64,000 nt of DNA from Treponema sp. OMZ 790 (GTDB lineage: Bacteria > Spirochaetota > Spirochaetia > Treponematales > Treponemataceae), in contig NZ_CP051201.1 of the NCBI RefSeq assembly GCF_024181285.1, forward strand, positions 930,001 through 994,000. The letters run 5' to 3'. Shown here piece by piece: positions 33,461 through 42,373 of this stretch (positions are counted from its first letter, which is position 1; each line of letters opens with the position of its first letter). The notes beneath the pieces are model-generated. The model was given only the letters and a program-made list of their open reading frames with translations, ran no database searches and was not told where the DNA came from. A program made the position numbers and the translations under genes.

Positions 33461-36037
33461 TTATATCCAAGGATTTTCCGTTTCATCGGTATTTTGGTTA
33501 TCGTCATTGGCAGCATTCGATGTATCTTCGTTTTCATTTATTTTTTCTCCGTTTGCCGGAGCTCCGTCTGCCGGAGGATCTATAAAAATTGAAGGATCTA
33601 TTTCTATAGGTTCTATGTCTACCTTAATTTCTTCTTCACCTTGGGCCATTCCCGATCCCTTGATTCTGTCTATACCCATATCCCTAAGCTTTATACCTGT
33701 CGTATGTTCGGTACAAACTTCAGAAGGCTGAGTTCCATAAAGGAAGGGTAGTGTGATGGTTTCATCGGTGCAGTTCTCCGATGGCAGCATTCCGGATTTT
33801 TTACATACATCAACCATTATAACGCCTTTTTCAGGCCGTACGAAATCTTTAAAAGGTTTATTTTTATGGACTTCCCTCATAAAGTTAGCTGCAACATATC
33901 CTGATAGTGCGGCTCCTGCATTATCGGTTCCAAGCGAATAACTTCCGCGGTCAAAACCGTACCAAACAACTGCCGAGTAGTACGGAGAATATATAGCCGT
34001 CCATGAGTCTGCCCAGTTTTGGGTTGTTCCCGATTTTGCGGCCATCGGCATTCTAAATATCTTTCCCGTTTTTTCGTTTTTATAATCGAATTTTTTACCG
34101 CCGGAAGAAGCTCCGTAAAGGGTTCCCAAGGTAAGAGTCTTTTTAAGAATTTCCGTCATAATAAAGGCATTGCTGGGGCTTATAACCTGCATTGCAGCTC
34201 CGCGTTTTCTTTGTTCGATTCTTAAATCCAATTCCGGATCCATTATCGTAACTCCATCCCTGTCTTCTATTGCTCTTACGGCTATCGGGTCTACAGCCCT
34301 TCCTTGATTTCCGAATACTGCAAAGGCTCTTAAAAGCTGAACAGGAGTTACGGCACTTATTCCGAGGGCTAAGGGATATACTTTTTCAAAGGTTTTATCT
34401 ATTTCCGCAGGGTCGGTAATGCCCATGAGGCTTGCGATACGGTCTATAGCTCTGTCAAAACCTACAAGTTCCAAAGTTTTAATTGCCGGAATATTTAAAG
34501 AGAGGGGTAAGGCCTTATATACAAGAACGGTTCCGTTCCATTTACCGCTGTAGTTGTTAGGAATATATTGTACTCCGTCTGCCGATTCAAAAACTTGAGG
34601 AGTGTCATCAAGTCTTGTGGCTGCGGTAATTATTTTTTCGTCAATAGCAGCCGAGTATATCAAAGGTTTTATTGTACTTCCTACCTGAAGTTTTGACTGG
34701 GTTGCTCTGATAAGCTGGTTGGTCTCGCTGTATTTGCTTCCCCCTATGATTGCTGTTATATAACCCGTTTCATTTTCTATCGAAATAAAGGTTCCTTCTA
34801 CAACTCTTTCTTTTAAAACTTCCTGTGTCTTAGCTGTAGATTGTTTTGTAAGAGTTTTCAGGTTGTCTATACCGCACATTAAAGCGAGCACATCTATTGT
34901 GTCGTTTAATTTTTTTCGGTAATAAGAATTGGTCTTTACCTTGAGCTGCTTTTCTCCGAGGCTTAACGATTCTATTCCGAAACAAAGGCTTAAAAGGGAA
35001 GTCAGATTGCTGTAGTGCTCCGCTTGACTGAATGAAGCCGAGGTTGAAGCGGAAACTCTATCGTTTGCCGTAGTAATATATTTTTGGAATTCCTTATCGG
35101 CAATTTCCTGATGCCGTAAATCGCAGGTTGTGTGTACCGTGTACCCGTCTTTATATAGGTTCATTGTACCGTATAACATATTGTCTGCAACTTCTCGTCT
35201 TACATATTCGGAAAACCACGCTGCTTTGTCTTCCCGTGTAAACCATGCCGATAAGGCAATTCTGGTATAGTCAAAATTCGCCCAGTAATCTTCAAAGGAT
35301 TCTCTTGCTTCTTCTTTGGTGATAAAGCCCAGATTGACCATATTTTGAAGAACATTTTCCTGTCTTTCTTTTGCCCTGTTCGGATAATTGAAAGGATTGT
35401 ATCTTGTCGGATTTGAAAGCTGTATGATCAAGATAGCCGCTTCTGCCGGCGTAACTTCTGCTGCGGAACGGCCGAAATAAAAGCGCGAAGCCGCACTTAC
35501 TCCGTTTGTGCCCCCTCCAAAATAAGCTTCATTTAGGTAGAGCATCATAATTTCATCTTTTGAGTGCCGCCTTTCCATTTGGATAGCCCACCAAAGTTCT
35601 TTTATCTTTCTTCCAACTCTTTTATCTGTTCTGTCACAATATAGAAGTCCTGCAATCTGCTGAGTGATTGTACTTCCGCCTCCTAAAGACCTTCCGGTAA
35701 GCTGTCCTATTACGGCCCTGATTATTGATTTTATTCTAAAACCTTTGTGCTCGTAAAAGAGGCGGTCTTCACGGGCTAAAAGAGCTGCAATCAGGTTAGG
35801 TGAAATGTCTCTGTAGTTGATGAGCTCTCTTTTTTCATCCAAAGAAAATTCGGTTATAAGATCGCCCCTTATGTCCAATATTCTTGACGGGAGGGCAGGA
35901 TTGAAGTCAACAAATAATTCGCTTTGTTTTATGTTTTTTGTAAGTGCCAGCATTTTTCCGAGAGCGAAAGCTCCTCCGGCTAAAACCAAAAAAATCAAAA
36001 TAAGATATAGGTATATTATCTTGTTAAGCTTATTCAT
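33461..36037 (-). CDS. mrcA: class A penicillin-binding protein (PBP1A)
   Basis: This 858-residue bifunctional peptidoglycan synthase is anchored by an N-terminal membrane helix (IIYLYLILIFLVLAGGAFAL). The GT51 glycosyltransferase is at about 60-230: EDRLFYEHKGFRIKSIIRAV, GGGSTITQQIAGLLY, RRHSKDEIMMLYLNEAYFGG. The transpeptidase has its SxxK in GSTIKPLIYSAAI (about 448) and KSGTTQNWADSW (about 663). The C-terminus is a long acidic Pro/Asn-rich tail. It makes glycan strands and cross-links them in the periplasm. It lies in the same direction as the FemAB-like gene, separated from it by a terminator. Confidence 0.93.
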   Translation of the reverse strand: MNKLNKIIYLYLILIFLVLAGGAFALGKMLALTKNIKQSELFVDFNPALPSRILDIRGDLITEFSLDEKRELINYRDISPNLIAALLAREDRLFYEHKGFRIKSIIRAVIGQLTGRSLGGGSTITQQIAGLLYCDRTDKRVGRKIKELWWAIQMERRHSKDEIMMLYLNEAYFGGGTNGVSAASRFYFGRSAAEVTPAEAAILIIQLSNPTRYNPFNYPNRAKERQENVLQNMVNLGFITKEEARESFEDYWANFDYTRIALSAWFTREDKAAWFSEYVRREVADNMLYGTMNLYKDGYTVHTTCDLRHQEIADKEFQKYITTANDRVSASTSASFSQAEHYSNLTSLLSLCFGIESLSLGEKQLKVKTNSYYRKKLNDTIDVLALMCGIDNLKTLTKQSTAKTQEVLKERVVEGTFISIENETGYITAIIGGSKYSETNQLIRATQSKLQVGSTIKPLIYSAAIDEKIITAATRLDDTPQVFESADGVQYIPNNYSGKWNGTVLVYKALPLSLNIPAIKTLELVGFDRAIDRIASLMGITDPAEIDKTFEKVYPLALGISAVTPVQLLRAFAVFGNQGRAVDPIAVRAIEDRDGVTIMDPELDLRIEQRKRGAAMQVISPSNAFIMTEILKKTLTLGTLYGASSGGKKFDYKNEKTGKIFRMPMAAKSGTTQNWADSWTAIYSPYYSAVVWYGFDRGSYSLGTDNAGAALSGYVAANFMREVHKNKPFKDFVRPEKGVIMVDVCKKSGMLPSENCTDETITLPFLYGTQPSEVCTEHTTGIKLRDMGIDRIKGSGMAQGEEEIKVDIEPIEIDPSIFIDPPADGAPANGEKINENEDTSNAANDDNQNTDETENPWI

Positions 36038-36100
36038 ACTTTATATAAGAACATAAATTTAAGTTTTTTACAAGGGGGTTTGGAATTTTGTTTCAAGATA

Positions 36101-36130
36101 TAAAAAAAGAGCCGGTTTAAAAAACCGGCC
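36101..36130 (-). terminator. terminator after the FemAB-like gene
   Basis: GCCGGTTT and AAACCGGC pair across AAA; the T run on the - strand comes from AAAAAAA at 36102-36108. Confidence 0.82.
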
Positions 36131-36200
36131 CGCCCATCAGGCTGTCGGCGGACGGTGGGTGGGAGGGGAACCATCCGCCGATATTTATTTATCGGCGGAG
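36131..36200. repeat. GC-rich inverted repeats between envelope genes
   Basis: A stem TCCGCCGATA/TATCGGCGGA (about 36174-36199) with loop TTTATT lies beside a G-rich stretch holding several GGCGG/CCGCC elements. It is possibly a second terminator or an interspersed palindrome. Confidence 0.5.
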
Positions 36201-36217
36201 AATCAAAAAACTTAAAG

Positions 36218-37273
36218 CTATCTTCGCTTATTTTTTAAAATAATCCATCTGATTTTATCTGCAATGTTAAAGAGTTTGTACATGAACGGTTTATAAACAA
36301 GGTCGAATGTTCCTATGTATTCCACCAATTGAGGCTTATATCCTGCCTTAAATTTATGAAAGCCGTACCATGAATTCTCTGTATCGGGATTTGGACCTAA
36401 GCAGCCCCAAAGGTCAAAAAGAGAGCAATTTAAGTTTTTTCCGTATTTAATTGCTTCCCACATTATTAGATTATTCGGCATCAATTCCCGATGGCTGTTT
36501 CCTGAGGCTCCATAGGGGTAATAAAGTTTCCCGTTAAATTTAAAGAGTATCCATGCGGTTAAAACTTCTTCTCCATAAACGGCTTCAAATATTCTTAGAC
36601 TTTCTTTCGGAAATATTTTAAACATTTGCCTAAAATATTTTCCGTTGTGATTAAAAAATCCCTGTCTTTTTGTGGTTTCTTCCATCAGCCTTATATAGTC
36701 TTCCATGCCTTCTTCGGTGCTTTTGTCGATTACACTTACTCCTTTTTTTTCGGCAAGACGGATATTGTACCTTGTTTTGGAATGAAAAGAGGCTAAAAGT
36801 TCGTCTTCGGTTTTTTCGATATTTAAAAGAAAATTATATTTTTCAAAAAAAGGTTTTCCGATTTTTGCTCCGTTTTTTAACAAAAAATTTATTTTTTCTT
36901 CAAAAAAATTTCCGGGTAAAAGGGACGTTTCGGTTGAAGACTCAGTTTCGGATACGGGTTTAAAGATATCCGGTTCTATTTTTATAAAAACCGCATTATG
37001 TTTTTTCCCAGCTTTTTTTAAGGCTTCAAGGCATTCAAAATCAGGCATTACGGTTTTTGAAGCTATGCCGACCGTATAATTAGTCTTGGGTATTTTAGAA
37101 AAAATAATCTGAATTCCGCTTTTTAGTTTTCCGTCTTCAAAAAAACCTATTCTTTCAGCCGCTGCTCCCATGCTTTCCTTAAAGTCGCCCCAAATCCATG
37201 ATTGGATGGGGTGAGGTGCAAGCTTGTCGAATTCGTCTTTATATTCGGATGTTAAGAGTTTAGTTTCTTTCAT
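36218..37273 (-). CDS. FemAB-like peptidoglycan bridge aminoacyltransferase
   Basis: This 351-residue protein has no signal peptide. It shows the duplicated GNAT layout of FemAB/MurM proteins: HPIQSWIWGDFKESMGAAAERIGFF at the N-terminus, SKTRYNIRLAEKKGVSV in the middle and the C-terminal GASGNSHRELMPNNLIMWEAIKYGKNL, FDLWGCLGP, GFHKFKAGYKPQLVEYIGTFD. These enzymes add amino acids from aminoacyl-tRNA to the lipid II stem peptide; a glycine addition would suit treponemal peptidoglycan (inference). Neighbours are a LysM-M23 endopeptidase and PBP1A, all on one strand. Confidence 0.88.
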   Translation of the reverse strand: MKETKLLTSEYKDEFDKLAPHPIQSWIWGDFKESMGAAAERIGFFEDGKLKSGIQIIFSKIPKTNYTVGIASKTVMPDFECLEALKKAGKKHNAVFIKIEPDIFKPVSETESSTETSLLPGNFFEEKINFLLKNGAKIGKPFFEKYNFLLNIEKTEDELLASFHSKTRYNIRLAEKKGVSVIDKSTEEGMEDYIRLMEETTKRQGFFNHNGKYFRQMFKIFPKESLRIFEAVYGEEVLTAWILFKFNGKLYYPYGASGNSHRELMPNNLIMWEAIKYGKNLNCSLFDLWGCLGPNPDTENSWYGFHKFKAGYKPQLVEYIGTFDLVYKPFMYKLFNIADKIRWIILKNKRR

Positions 37274-37282
37274 AAAAAATTC

Positions 37283-38194
37283 CTATTTATTTTTGTTTAC
37301 AAAATTGGCAGGATTTTTTGGTATACCTTGCTCATGTATTTCAAAATGAAGATGAGGGCCCGTTGACATTCCGGTAGATCCTACGGCTCCTATGATTTTA
37401 CCCGATTTTACGGTTTCATTCAAGGTCACATAAACCTTACTCAAATGACCGTAAAGACTTATTCTTCCATCGGTGTGGGCTAAAATGATGTAGTTTCCGT
37501 AAACATTGCTATAAGAGATTTCTTTTATTCTGCCTGCAGCACATGCCATGACAGGGCTCCCTGTGGGGGCTGCAAGGTCTATTCCCGGATGGTAGCCGGT
37601 TTTACCCGTAAACGGATCCTGTCTTTTGCCGAAGCCTGAAGTAAGAACAGCTTCTTTAAGAGGAAACCTATAAAATGGCATAAAGAAAAAAGCTCTTATT
37701 GTTCCGTCAAAAATTTCTCCCGGAAAACAAAAGATATCTCTTTTTCCCTCCATTCCGTATATTTTTATTTTTACAGGTTCAAGTTTACTTTTTTTAAAAA
37801 AAGCTTCGGTAAGTTTTTCGATACTTGAAATGGATTTTCCGGGAAGGTAAACAGCCGGCATTGTAGGAAGAATAAGATTCTGTCCCGAAATATCGGTTTG
37901 AACAGATTCAATTCTGTTTAATGTAACTATTGCATCATAAGGAATGGAGCAGCGGGCCGCAATTTTTATTATGGTGTCTTCACCGGTTGCCTTATAAGTG
38001 TAAAATCTGAGCGGGAGTTCATTTCCGGTTTTGGCTGCGGCCAAGGCTTTACGGGCATCGGCTACATCATCACTGTATTGAACAAAAATATGGTCATCAA
38101 TATTTAATTTTTCTATGTGAGGGTAGGGGATTTGGGCATACATGAAGGATGCCGATAAAAAAAAGGAAAAAACAAGAAATTTAAAGACCTTCAT
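37283..38194 (-). CDS. LysM-M23 peptidoglycan endopeptidase
   Basis: ATG 38194 is preferred because it starts a clean signal peptide (MKVFKFLVFSFFLSASFMYAQ); a TTG at 38218 is also in frame. A LysM-like domain (LRFYTYKATGEDTIIKIAARCSIPYDAIVTLNRI) is followed by an M23 metallopeptidase domain: HPGIDLA, LAHTDGRISLYGHLSKV and GPHLHFEIHEQG, giving the HxxxD and HxH zinc ligands and the catalytic His. It acts on peptidoglycan cross-links in the periplasm. It overlaps the membrane protein gene upstream by 14 bp and sits 9 bp before the FemAB-like gene. Confidence 0.9.
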   Translation of the reverse strand: MKVFKFLVFSFFLSASFMYAQIPYPHIEKLNIDDHIFVQYSDDVADARKALAAAKTGNELPLRFYTYKATGEDTIIKIAARCSIPYDAIVTLNRIESVQTDISGQNLILPTMPAVYLPGKSISSIEKLTEAFFKKSKLEPVKIKIYGMEGKRDIFCFPGEIFDGTIRAFFFMPFYRFPLKEAVLTSGFGKRQDPFTGKTGYHPGIDLAAPTGSPVMACAAGRIKEISYSNVYGNYIILAHTDGRISLYGHLSKVYVTLNETVKSGKIIGAVGSTGMSTGPHLHFEIHEQGIPKNPANFVNKNK

Positions 38195-38597
38195 TACCGT
38201 TATTTTTTGTTTGATCAATACCGAATGCCAAAAAACCGTAAATTACAAAAATCAAAACAAGCACAATTAGTGCCGGTATCTTATTGAAAGTTAAAACCAA
38301 ACCTATGCATAATAGGAGTCCTCCTATTACGGTTATTTTTTTTAAGATGGAAATGATGAGTCCGCGAGGGCTTTTTTTGTATGCCTTAATTACCGATTTT
38401 ATTAAAAGGTAAAAAATTCCGCATACAAACAGGCTTATGGAAATTATCGTGTACAGACCCGTATTTGTAACAGCCAGCTTCCACAAAGGATAGGCTACCG
38501 CGATACCTGCGAGTATACACACTCCGGCTATTGCCGAAAAGGTCAACAGACCGAAAAGAACGGCCCCGTATCCCTTGATGATTTTTCCAATATTCAT
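38181..38597 (-). CDS. small multi-span membrane protein
   Basis: This 138-residue protein has four hydrophobic helices in two pairs (AVLFGLLTFSAIAGVCILAGIAV, YTIISISLFVCGIFYLLIK, ITVIGGLLLCIGLVLTF, IPALIVLVLIFVIYGFLAF). ATG 38597 has GGAGGG upstream. No known family. Overlap with the endopeptidase gene indicates coupled translation and perhaps an envelope role. Confidence 0.65.
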   Translation of the reverse strand: MNIGKIIKGYGAVLFGLLTFSAIAGVCILAGIAVAYPLWKLAVTNTGLYTIISISLFVCGIFYLLIKSVIKAYKKSPRGLIISILKKITVIGGLLLCIGLVLTFNKIPALIVLVLIFVIYGFLAFGIDQTKNNGNEGL

Positions 38598-38650
38598 AAA
38601 GCCCTCCAGACTCGTGATTGAGGTTAATTCTCCTTAAAATTTAAGGCGGA

Positions 38651-38821
38651 TTATTCCTCTGAGATTGCTTCAACAGGGCAAACGCCTGCGCAAGCACCAC
38701 AGCTGATACAGGTATCAGCATCAATTACGTGTTTGCCGCCGGCTTCGCTGATAGCGTTTACGGGGCATTCACTTTCGCACGCGGCACAGTTCGTGCATTC
38801 GTTAGAAATTTTATAAGCCAT
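38651..38821 (-). CDS. ferredoxin, 2[4Fe-4S]
   Basis: This 56-residue clostridial-type ferredoxin has two CxxCxxCxxxCP clusters: CTNCAACESECP and CISCGACAGVCP. ATG 38821 is chosen for AAGGAG 7 bp upstream; the longer frame has no such site. It carries low-potential electrons for fermentation enzymes such as pyruvate:ferredoxin oxidoreductase. It is a single gene. Confidence 0.96.
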   Translation of the reverse strand: MAYKISNECTNCAACESECPVNAISEAGGKHVIDADTCISCGACAGVCPVEAISEE

Positions 38822-39176
38822 TTGCATACTCCTTATGATAAATTTCCATATTTTTATTATAACATTTACACATAAAAAAGGCAAGGTCTCCCATGAAACT
38901 CAGAAACTTGAGTAAAAAAAAAAGAGATTGGCAGTTTTGCCAATCTCTAAATTAAACGTCCTTGAAATAAGATTCAAAACGTATCATTTTATCGGTTAAA
39001 AAAAACGGCATCCGGATGTCAAAATGATGCCGTCTGTAAATCCGACCGTTATTTATATTATCGGGTATATTTAAAAAAAACTTAAATTTTTTATTCAAAA
39101 TATGTTAAAAAAGACGGTATTTTATGATTATTTTCAATAAAAAAAGGGATATAAGATAATCTTATATCCCTTTAAG
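38822..39176. other. intergenic region with three hairpins
   Basis: There is no gene. Hairpins are AGAGATTGGC/GCCAATCTCT (about 38929-38947), ACGGCATC/GATGCCGT (about 39005-39034) and AGGGATATAAG/CTTATATCCCT (39145-39171). The last has a - strand T run and ends tRNA-Phe transcription; the first probably terminates transcription as well. Confidence 0.7.
39141..39172 (-). terminator. terminator after tRNA-Phe
   Basis: An 11-bp perfect stem AGGGATATAAG/CTTATATCCCT has a T run on the - strand, 5 bp from the tRNA 3' end. Confidence 0.85.
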
Positions 39177-39249
39177 TGCCGTCGGACAGAATCGAACTGT
39201 CGACACAAGGATTTTCAGTCCTTTGCTCTACCGACTGAGCTACAACGGC
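39177..39249 (-). tRNA. tRNA-Phe (GAA)
   Basis: On the - strand, GCCGTTG pairs with CGACGGC (one G-T-type pair). The anticodon arm is AAGGA-CTGAAAA-TCCTT with anticodon GAA, and the T arm is ACAGTTCGATTCTGT. Discriminator A is present and CCA is not encoded. Confidence 0.95.
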
Positions 39250-39261
39250 GTAACACAGGCG

Positions 39262-39290
39262 ATATTATCAGTTTTTCTAAATTATGTCAA
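39262..39290 (-). promoter_or_regulatory. sigma70-type promoter for tRNA-Phe
   Basis: On the - strand, TTGACA (39285-39290) and TAATAT (39262-39267) are 17 bp apart. Confidence 0.78.
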
Positions 39291-39329
39291 TAGATTTTTC
39301 AAATCTTTTTCCAATAAATCGCCTTTAGT

Positions 39330-40100
39330 TTAGTAGATTAACTTGACGGGGCAGTGATCTGAGCCCATTACTCCGTCCAATATGATAGAATCCTTTATTT
39401 TAGGTAAAAAAGAATCATTTACGCAGTGATAATCAAGCCGCCACCCGATGTTTTTTTCTCTGGCTCTAAAGCGGTAGCTCCACCATGTGTATTTTTCTGG
39501 TTCTTGGCAAAAGTGCCTAAAAGTATCGGTATAGCCTGATGAGGTAAACTCATCCATCCAAGCCCTTTCTTCAGGAAGATAGCCGGGATTTTTTTCGTTG
39601 CTCTTAGGATTTGCTAGGTCTATCGGCTTATGGGCTATGTTGTAGTCCCCGCAAAGGATTACGTTGTTTCCTTTTTTTTGAATGGAATCGCAGAATTCGA
39701 GAATGGCTGCGCAAAAGTCCAGCTTGTAGCCTAGGCGGGCTCCTCCGTCTTGCGAGTTGGGAAAATAAGCCGAAATAATAGAAATCTTGTCAAAGTCGGC
39801 TACCAAGACCCTTCCTTCATCGTCGAATTCTTTTAAACCCATTGTTCTTACCTGCAAGGGTTCTTTTTTTGTAAATACGGCAGTTCCCGAATAGCCTGCC
39901 TTCTTTGCTGAAGCCCAATAGGCAAAATATCTTCCGTTCGGGAGCTCAGGTTCCGTAAGCTCCTTGCTGAGTTGAGGCTTCGCTGCTTTTGTTTCCTGCA
40001 CGCAAAGTACATCGGGATTTTCGGTATTAAGCCAATCCAAAAAGCCTTTTTTTTCTACGGCCCTGATGCCGTTTACATTCCATGAAATAATCGAATTCAT
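39330..40100 (-). CDS. xth: exodeoxyribonuclease III / AP endonuclease
   Basis: This 256-residue enzyme cleaves DNA at abasic sites and trims 3' ends in base-excision repair. Motifs in order are SWNVNGIRAVEKKGF, CVQETKA (metal-binding Glu), GTAVFTKKEP, GDYNIAHKPIDLANPKSN, the Trp/Arg block TWWSYRFRAREKNIGWRLDYH and the closing GSDHCPV. Length and motifs are standard. It lies 24 bp downstream of map. Confidence 0.95.
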   Translation of the reverse strand: MNSIISWNVNGIRAVEKKGFLDWLNTENPDVLCVQETKAAKPQLSKELTEPELPNGRYFAYWASAKKAGYSGTAVFTKKEPLQVRTMGLKEFDDEGRVLVADFDKISIISAYFPNSQDGGARLGYKLDFCAAILEFCDSIQKKGNNVILCGDYNIAHKPIDLANPKSNEKNPGYLPEERAWMDEFTSSGYTDTFRHFCQEPEKYTWWSYRFRAREKNIGWRLDYHCVNDSFLPKIKDSIILDGVMGSDHCPVKLIY

Positions 40101-40124
40101 AAAAAAATTCCTTAACTATAATTG

Positions 40125-40871
40125 TTATAACTGCGACAAAATTTCTGTGTGGTCTTCAAAGATTGCAACGGTATGCTCCATGTGGCATGAAACTGACCTA
40201 TCGGCTGTTACGACAGTCCATCCGTCTTTTTTTACCTCGACATCGGCTGTTCCCATGTTAATCATGGGCTCTATTGCAACGACCATTCCTGCCCTCAGCC
40301 GTGGATTCGGCCTCATTCTTTCGGGTACGTTCGGAATGCTCGGGTCTTCGTGCACGCCGAGGCCTACTCCGTGTCCGCAATAGTCATAAACAACCCCGTA
40401 ATTATGGGAACTTGCCAGATTAAAGACAGCCTTCGAAATATCGGAAACTCTTTTGCCTGCCTTACATGCTTCGATTCCTGCGTAAAGACACTGAGTGGTA
40501 ACTTCCAAAAGTTTTAGGTTTTCCTTTGAAACATTTCCGACAGGGTAGGTTACGCAGGCATCGCTTATGTAGCCCCCAAGGTCGATTCCTATATCCATCG
40601 AAACAAGGTCTCCGTCTTTTACTATTCTTTTTCCCGGAAGACCGTGAATAACCTCTTCATTTATCGAAATACATGCTGCCCCCGGAAAACCTTCAGAATA
40701 CCAAGCAGGAACACCTCCGATTTTTTTTATATAGCTGACACAAAAATCATCAAGTTCTTTTGTAGTCATACCGGGTTTTATTACCGGTTTTAATTCTTCA
40801 AAAAGTCGGGCAAGAGCCTTACAGGACTTTCTGATACCGTTAATTTGTTCTTCCGTTTTAATTATAATCAT
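40125..40871 (-). CDS. map: methionine aminopeptidase, type I
   Basis: This 248-residue metalloprotease removes the initiator Met. Metal ligands sit in SMDIGIDLGGYISDACVTYPVG (two Asp), CGHGVGLGVHEDP (His) and the two Glu of AIEPMI and MEHTVAI. HGLPGKRIVKDGD is the His substrate motif. It overlaps the DnaJ-domain gene by 14 bp, so both are on one transcript. Confidence 0.95.
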   Translation of the reverse strand: MIIIKTEEQINGIRKSCKALARLFEELKPVIKPGMTTKELDDFCVSYIKKIGGVPAWYSEGFPGAACISINEEVIHGLPGKRIVKDGDLVSMDIGIDLGGYISDACVTYPVGNVSKENLKLLEVTTQCLYAGIEACKAGKRVSDISKAVFNLASSHNYGVVYDYCGHGVGLGVHEDPSIPNVPERMRPNPRLRAGMVVAIEPMINMGTADVEVKKDGWTVVTADRSVSCHMEHTVAIFEDHTEILSQL

Positions 40872-41694
40872 AGCGATTCTCCAATTGATTTTGAATAATT
40901 TTAATGCCCCTTAATTTGGGGCTGAGCAGTATTGCCTCATTTAAGCATTGAGAGGCTCTATATGTGTCCCCAAACCTATAATATATTTCGGACATACGTT
41001 TAAGAATGTTAGCTCTATCTATCTTTTTAAAGCCTAATTCCAGAGCAGCTTCATAACAGTCTAAGGCAAGCTCGTCTTCGGTATACCTATGCAGTTTATC
41101 GCTTATTATGGATTTTATCAAGCCGGTAACCTCAGGAAAAAAATGTTTAAAATAGGGCTTTTGTTTTTCCAAGTAAAAGATTTCTTCCAAAAGCAAAAAA
41201 GACTCATAATATTCTCCGCGGAAATAAAGTTCTTCTGCAAGGACAAAGCCGCAGTCCATAAAATCTTCTTTATTAAAATACTTTGAAAGATAAAAGCCTC
41301 CTGCCTCGCTTCTTCTTTTATTGTATTCTTCTACGGCAGACTGTTCCAATCCGTGGAAAAGATCAAAAAAGATGAGTTTAGCCCGGCTTTCGTAATCCGT
41401 TTTTTTTAAAAGCCAAAGCCTGTAGTCGAAGCTTTCCGCCGCATTTTTTTTTGAAAAAAAATCGAAATAATCAAAAGGGTTTTCGCCCGCCGTTTTTTCT
41501 TTTAAAAGACTTTGATAGGCATTTAAAAGAAGCCTCATAGCCGATTCGGATTTTTCCTTTTCTTCTTTTGTCTTATTTTGAGTTAAGTCCGGATGGTGAA
41601 GCTTAGCTTTTTTTCTAAAAGCCGTCTTTATCTCGGCCGGTGAAGCCTCAGGCGAAACTCCTAAAATGGCATAATTATCGTTTTTTTTCATCAT
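40858..41694 (-). CDS. DnaJ-domain protein
   Basis: This 278-residue protein has an N-terminal J domain (NYAILGVSPEASPAEIKTAFRKKAKLHHPDLTQ) with the HPD motif that stimulates Hsp70 ATPase. The rest lacks the Gly/Phe and zinc regions of DnaJ and is helical, with TPR-like pairs near the C-terminus (ALDCYEAALELGFKKIDRANI, RASQCLNEAILLSP). It is thus a class III J protein with an unknown client. Either of two Met at 41694 and 41691 could start it. Confidence 0.85.
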   Translation of the reverse strand: MMKKNDNYAILGVSPEASPAEIKTAFRKKAKLHHPDLTQNKTKEEKEKSESAMRLLLNAYQSLLKEKTAGENPFDYFDFFSKKNAAESFDYRLWLLKKTDYESRAKLIFFDLFHGLEQSAVEEYNKRRSEAGGFYLSKYFNKEDFMDCGFVLAEELYFRGEYYESFLLLEEIFYLEKQKPYFKHFFPEVTGLIKSIISDKLHRYTEDELALDCYEAALELGFKKIDRANILKRMSEIYYRFGDTYRASQCLNEAILLSPKLRGIKIIQNQLENRYDYN

Positions 41695-41833
41695 AGAACC
41701 CGTGATGATAGCATTTATTTAGGCCGATGTCTAGTAGAAAAAATCGATGGAATTCTTTTAAAAAAATTTGATTTTTCTTAAAACTCTTATTAAATTTCTA
41801 TTTATATAAAGCTAATTTTTAAGGAGAAATCTA

Positions 41834-42301
41834 ATGGGAATTTATGATTATACTGTTAAAGACAGTTTTGGGAATGACTTTTCTTTTAAAGACTACAAAG
41901 ATTATGTCATTTTAGTCGTGAATACGGCTTGCGAGTGAGGTCTTACCCCTCACTTCCAAGGTTTGGAAGCATTGTACAAAGAATACAAGGATAAGAAATT
42001 CCTTGTTGCAGCCTTTCCATGTAATCAGTTCGGAGGGCAGGACCCCGGAACAAACGAAGAAATAAGGAATTTTGCTCAAAGCAAGTACGGGGTTTCTTTC
42101 CCCATAATGGCAAAGATTGAAGTTAACGGTGAAAATACCGAACCTCTTTTTTCTTTTTTGAAAAAAGCTTCTAACGGTGAAGACATCAAATGGAATTTTG
42201 CCAAATTCTTAGTCGATAAAACGGGAGAAAAAGTCACAGCTTATGCACCGACTGTTGCTCCTGAAGACTTAAAAAAAGATATCGAAAAACTTTTGAAATA
42301 A
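41834..42301 (+). CDS. glutathione peroxidase, selenocysteine-containing (in-frame TGA)
   Basis: ATG 41834 with AAGGAG upstream opens a frame whose codon 35 is TGA (41936-41938) in the context NTACE-U-GLTPHFQGLE, the place of the catalytic Cys/Sec in glutathione peroxidases. The same frame then continues to 42301, giving 155 residues. The rest of the catalytic tetrad is present: Gln69 in NQFGGQDPG, and Trp120 and Asn121 in IKWNF. A hairpin 15 bases after the TGA fits a bacterial SECIS. The enzyme reduces peroxides; the small size fits the monomeric GPx4-like type, which often uses thioredoxin. An annotation starting after the TGA would lose the active site. Confidence 0.92.
41953..41969 (+). 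promoter_or_regulatory. bacterial SECIS-like hairpin
   Basis: CTTCCAA-GGT-TTGGAAG is a perfect 7-bp stem with a 3-base loop starting with G, lying within the coding sequence. The loop is about 22 bases after the TGA, inside the distance known for SelB-recognised bacterial SECIS elements. Confidence 0.82.
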
Positions 42302-42310
42302 GATTTTTGA

Positions 42311-42339
42311 TTGACGGCACTTCATTCCTGTGGTATAAT
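42311..42339 (+). promoter_or_regulatory. sigma70-type promoter for the cupin gene
   Basis: TTGACG at 42311 and TATAAT at 42334 are 17 bp apart, 35 bp before the start. Confidence 0.8.
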
Positions 42340-42373
42340 TCTTCATTGAAATAAAAACATTTGAGGTGATTTT

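Noticed and set aside
41834..41938. TGA at 41936 as a true stop making the GPx gene a pseudogene
   Set aside because: The codon sits exactly at the catalytic Cys/Sec position, the frame stays open, all other active-site residues are kept, and a SECIS-like hairpin follows.
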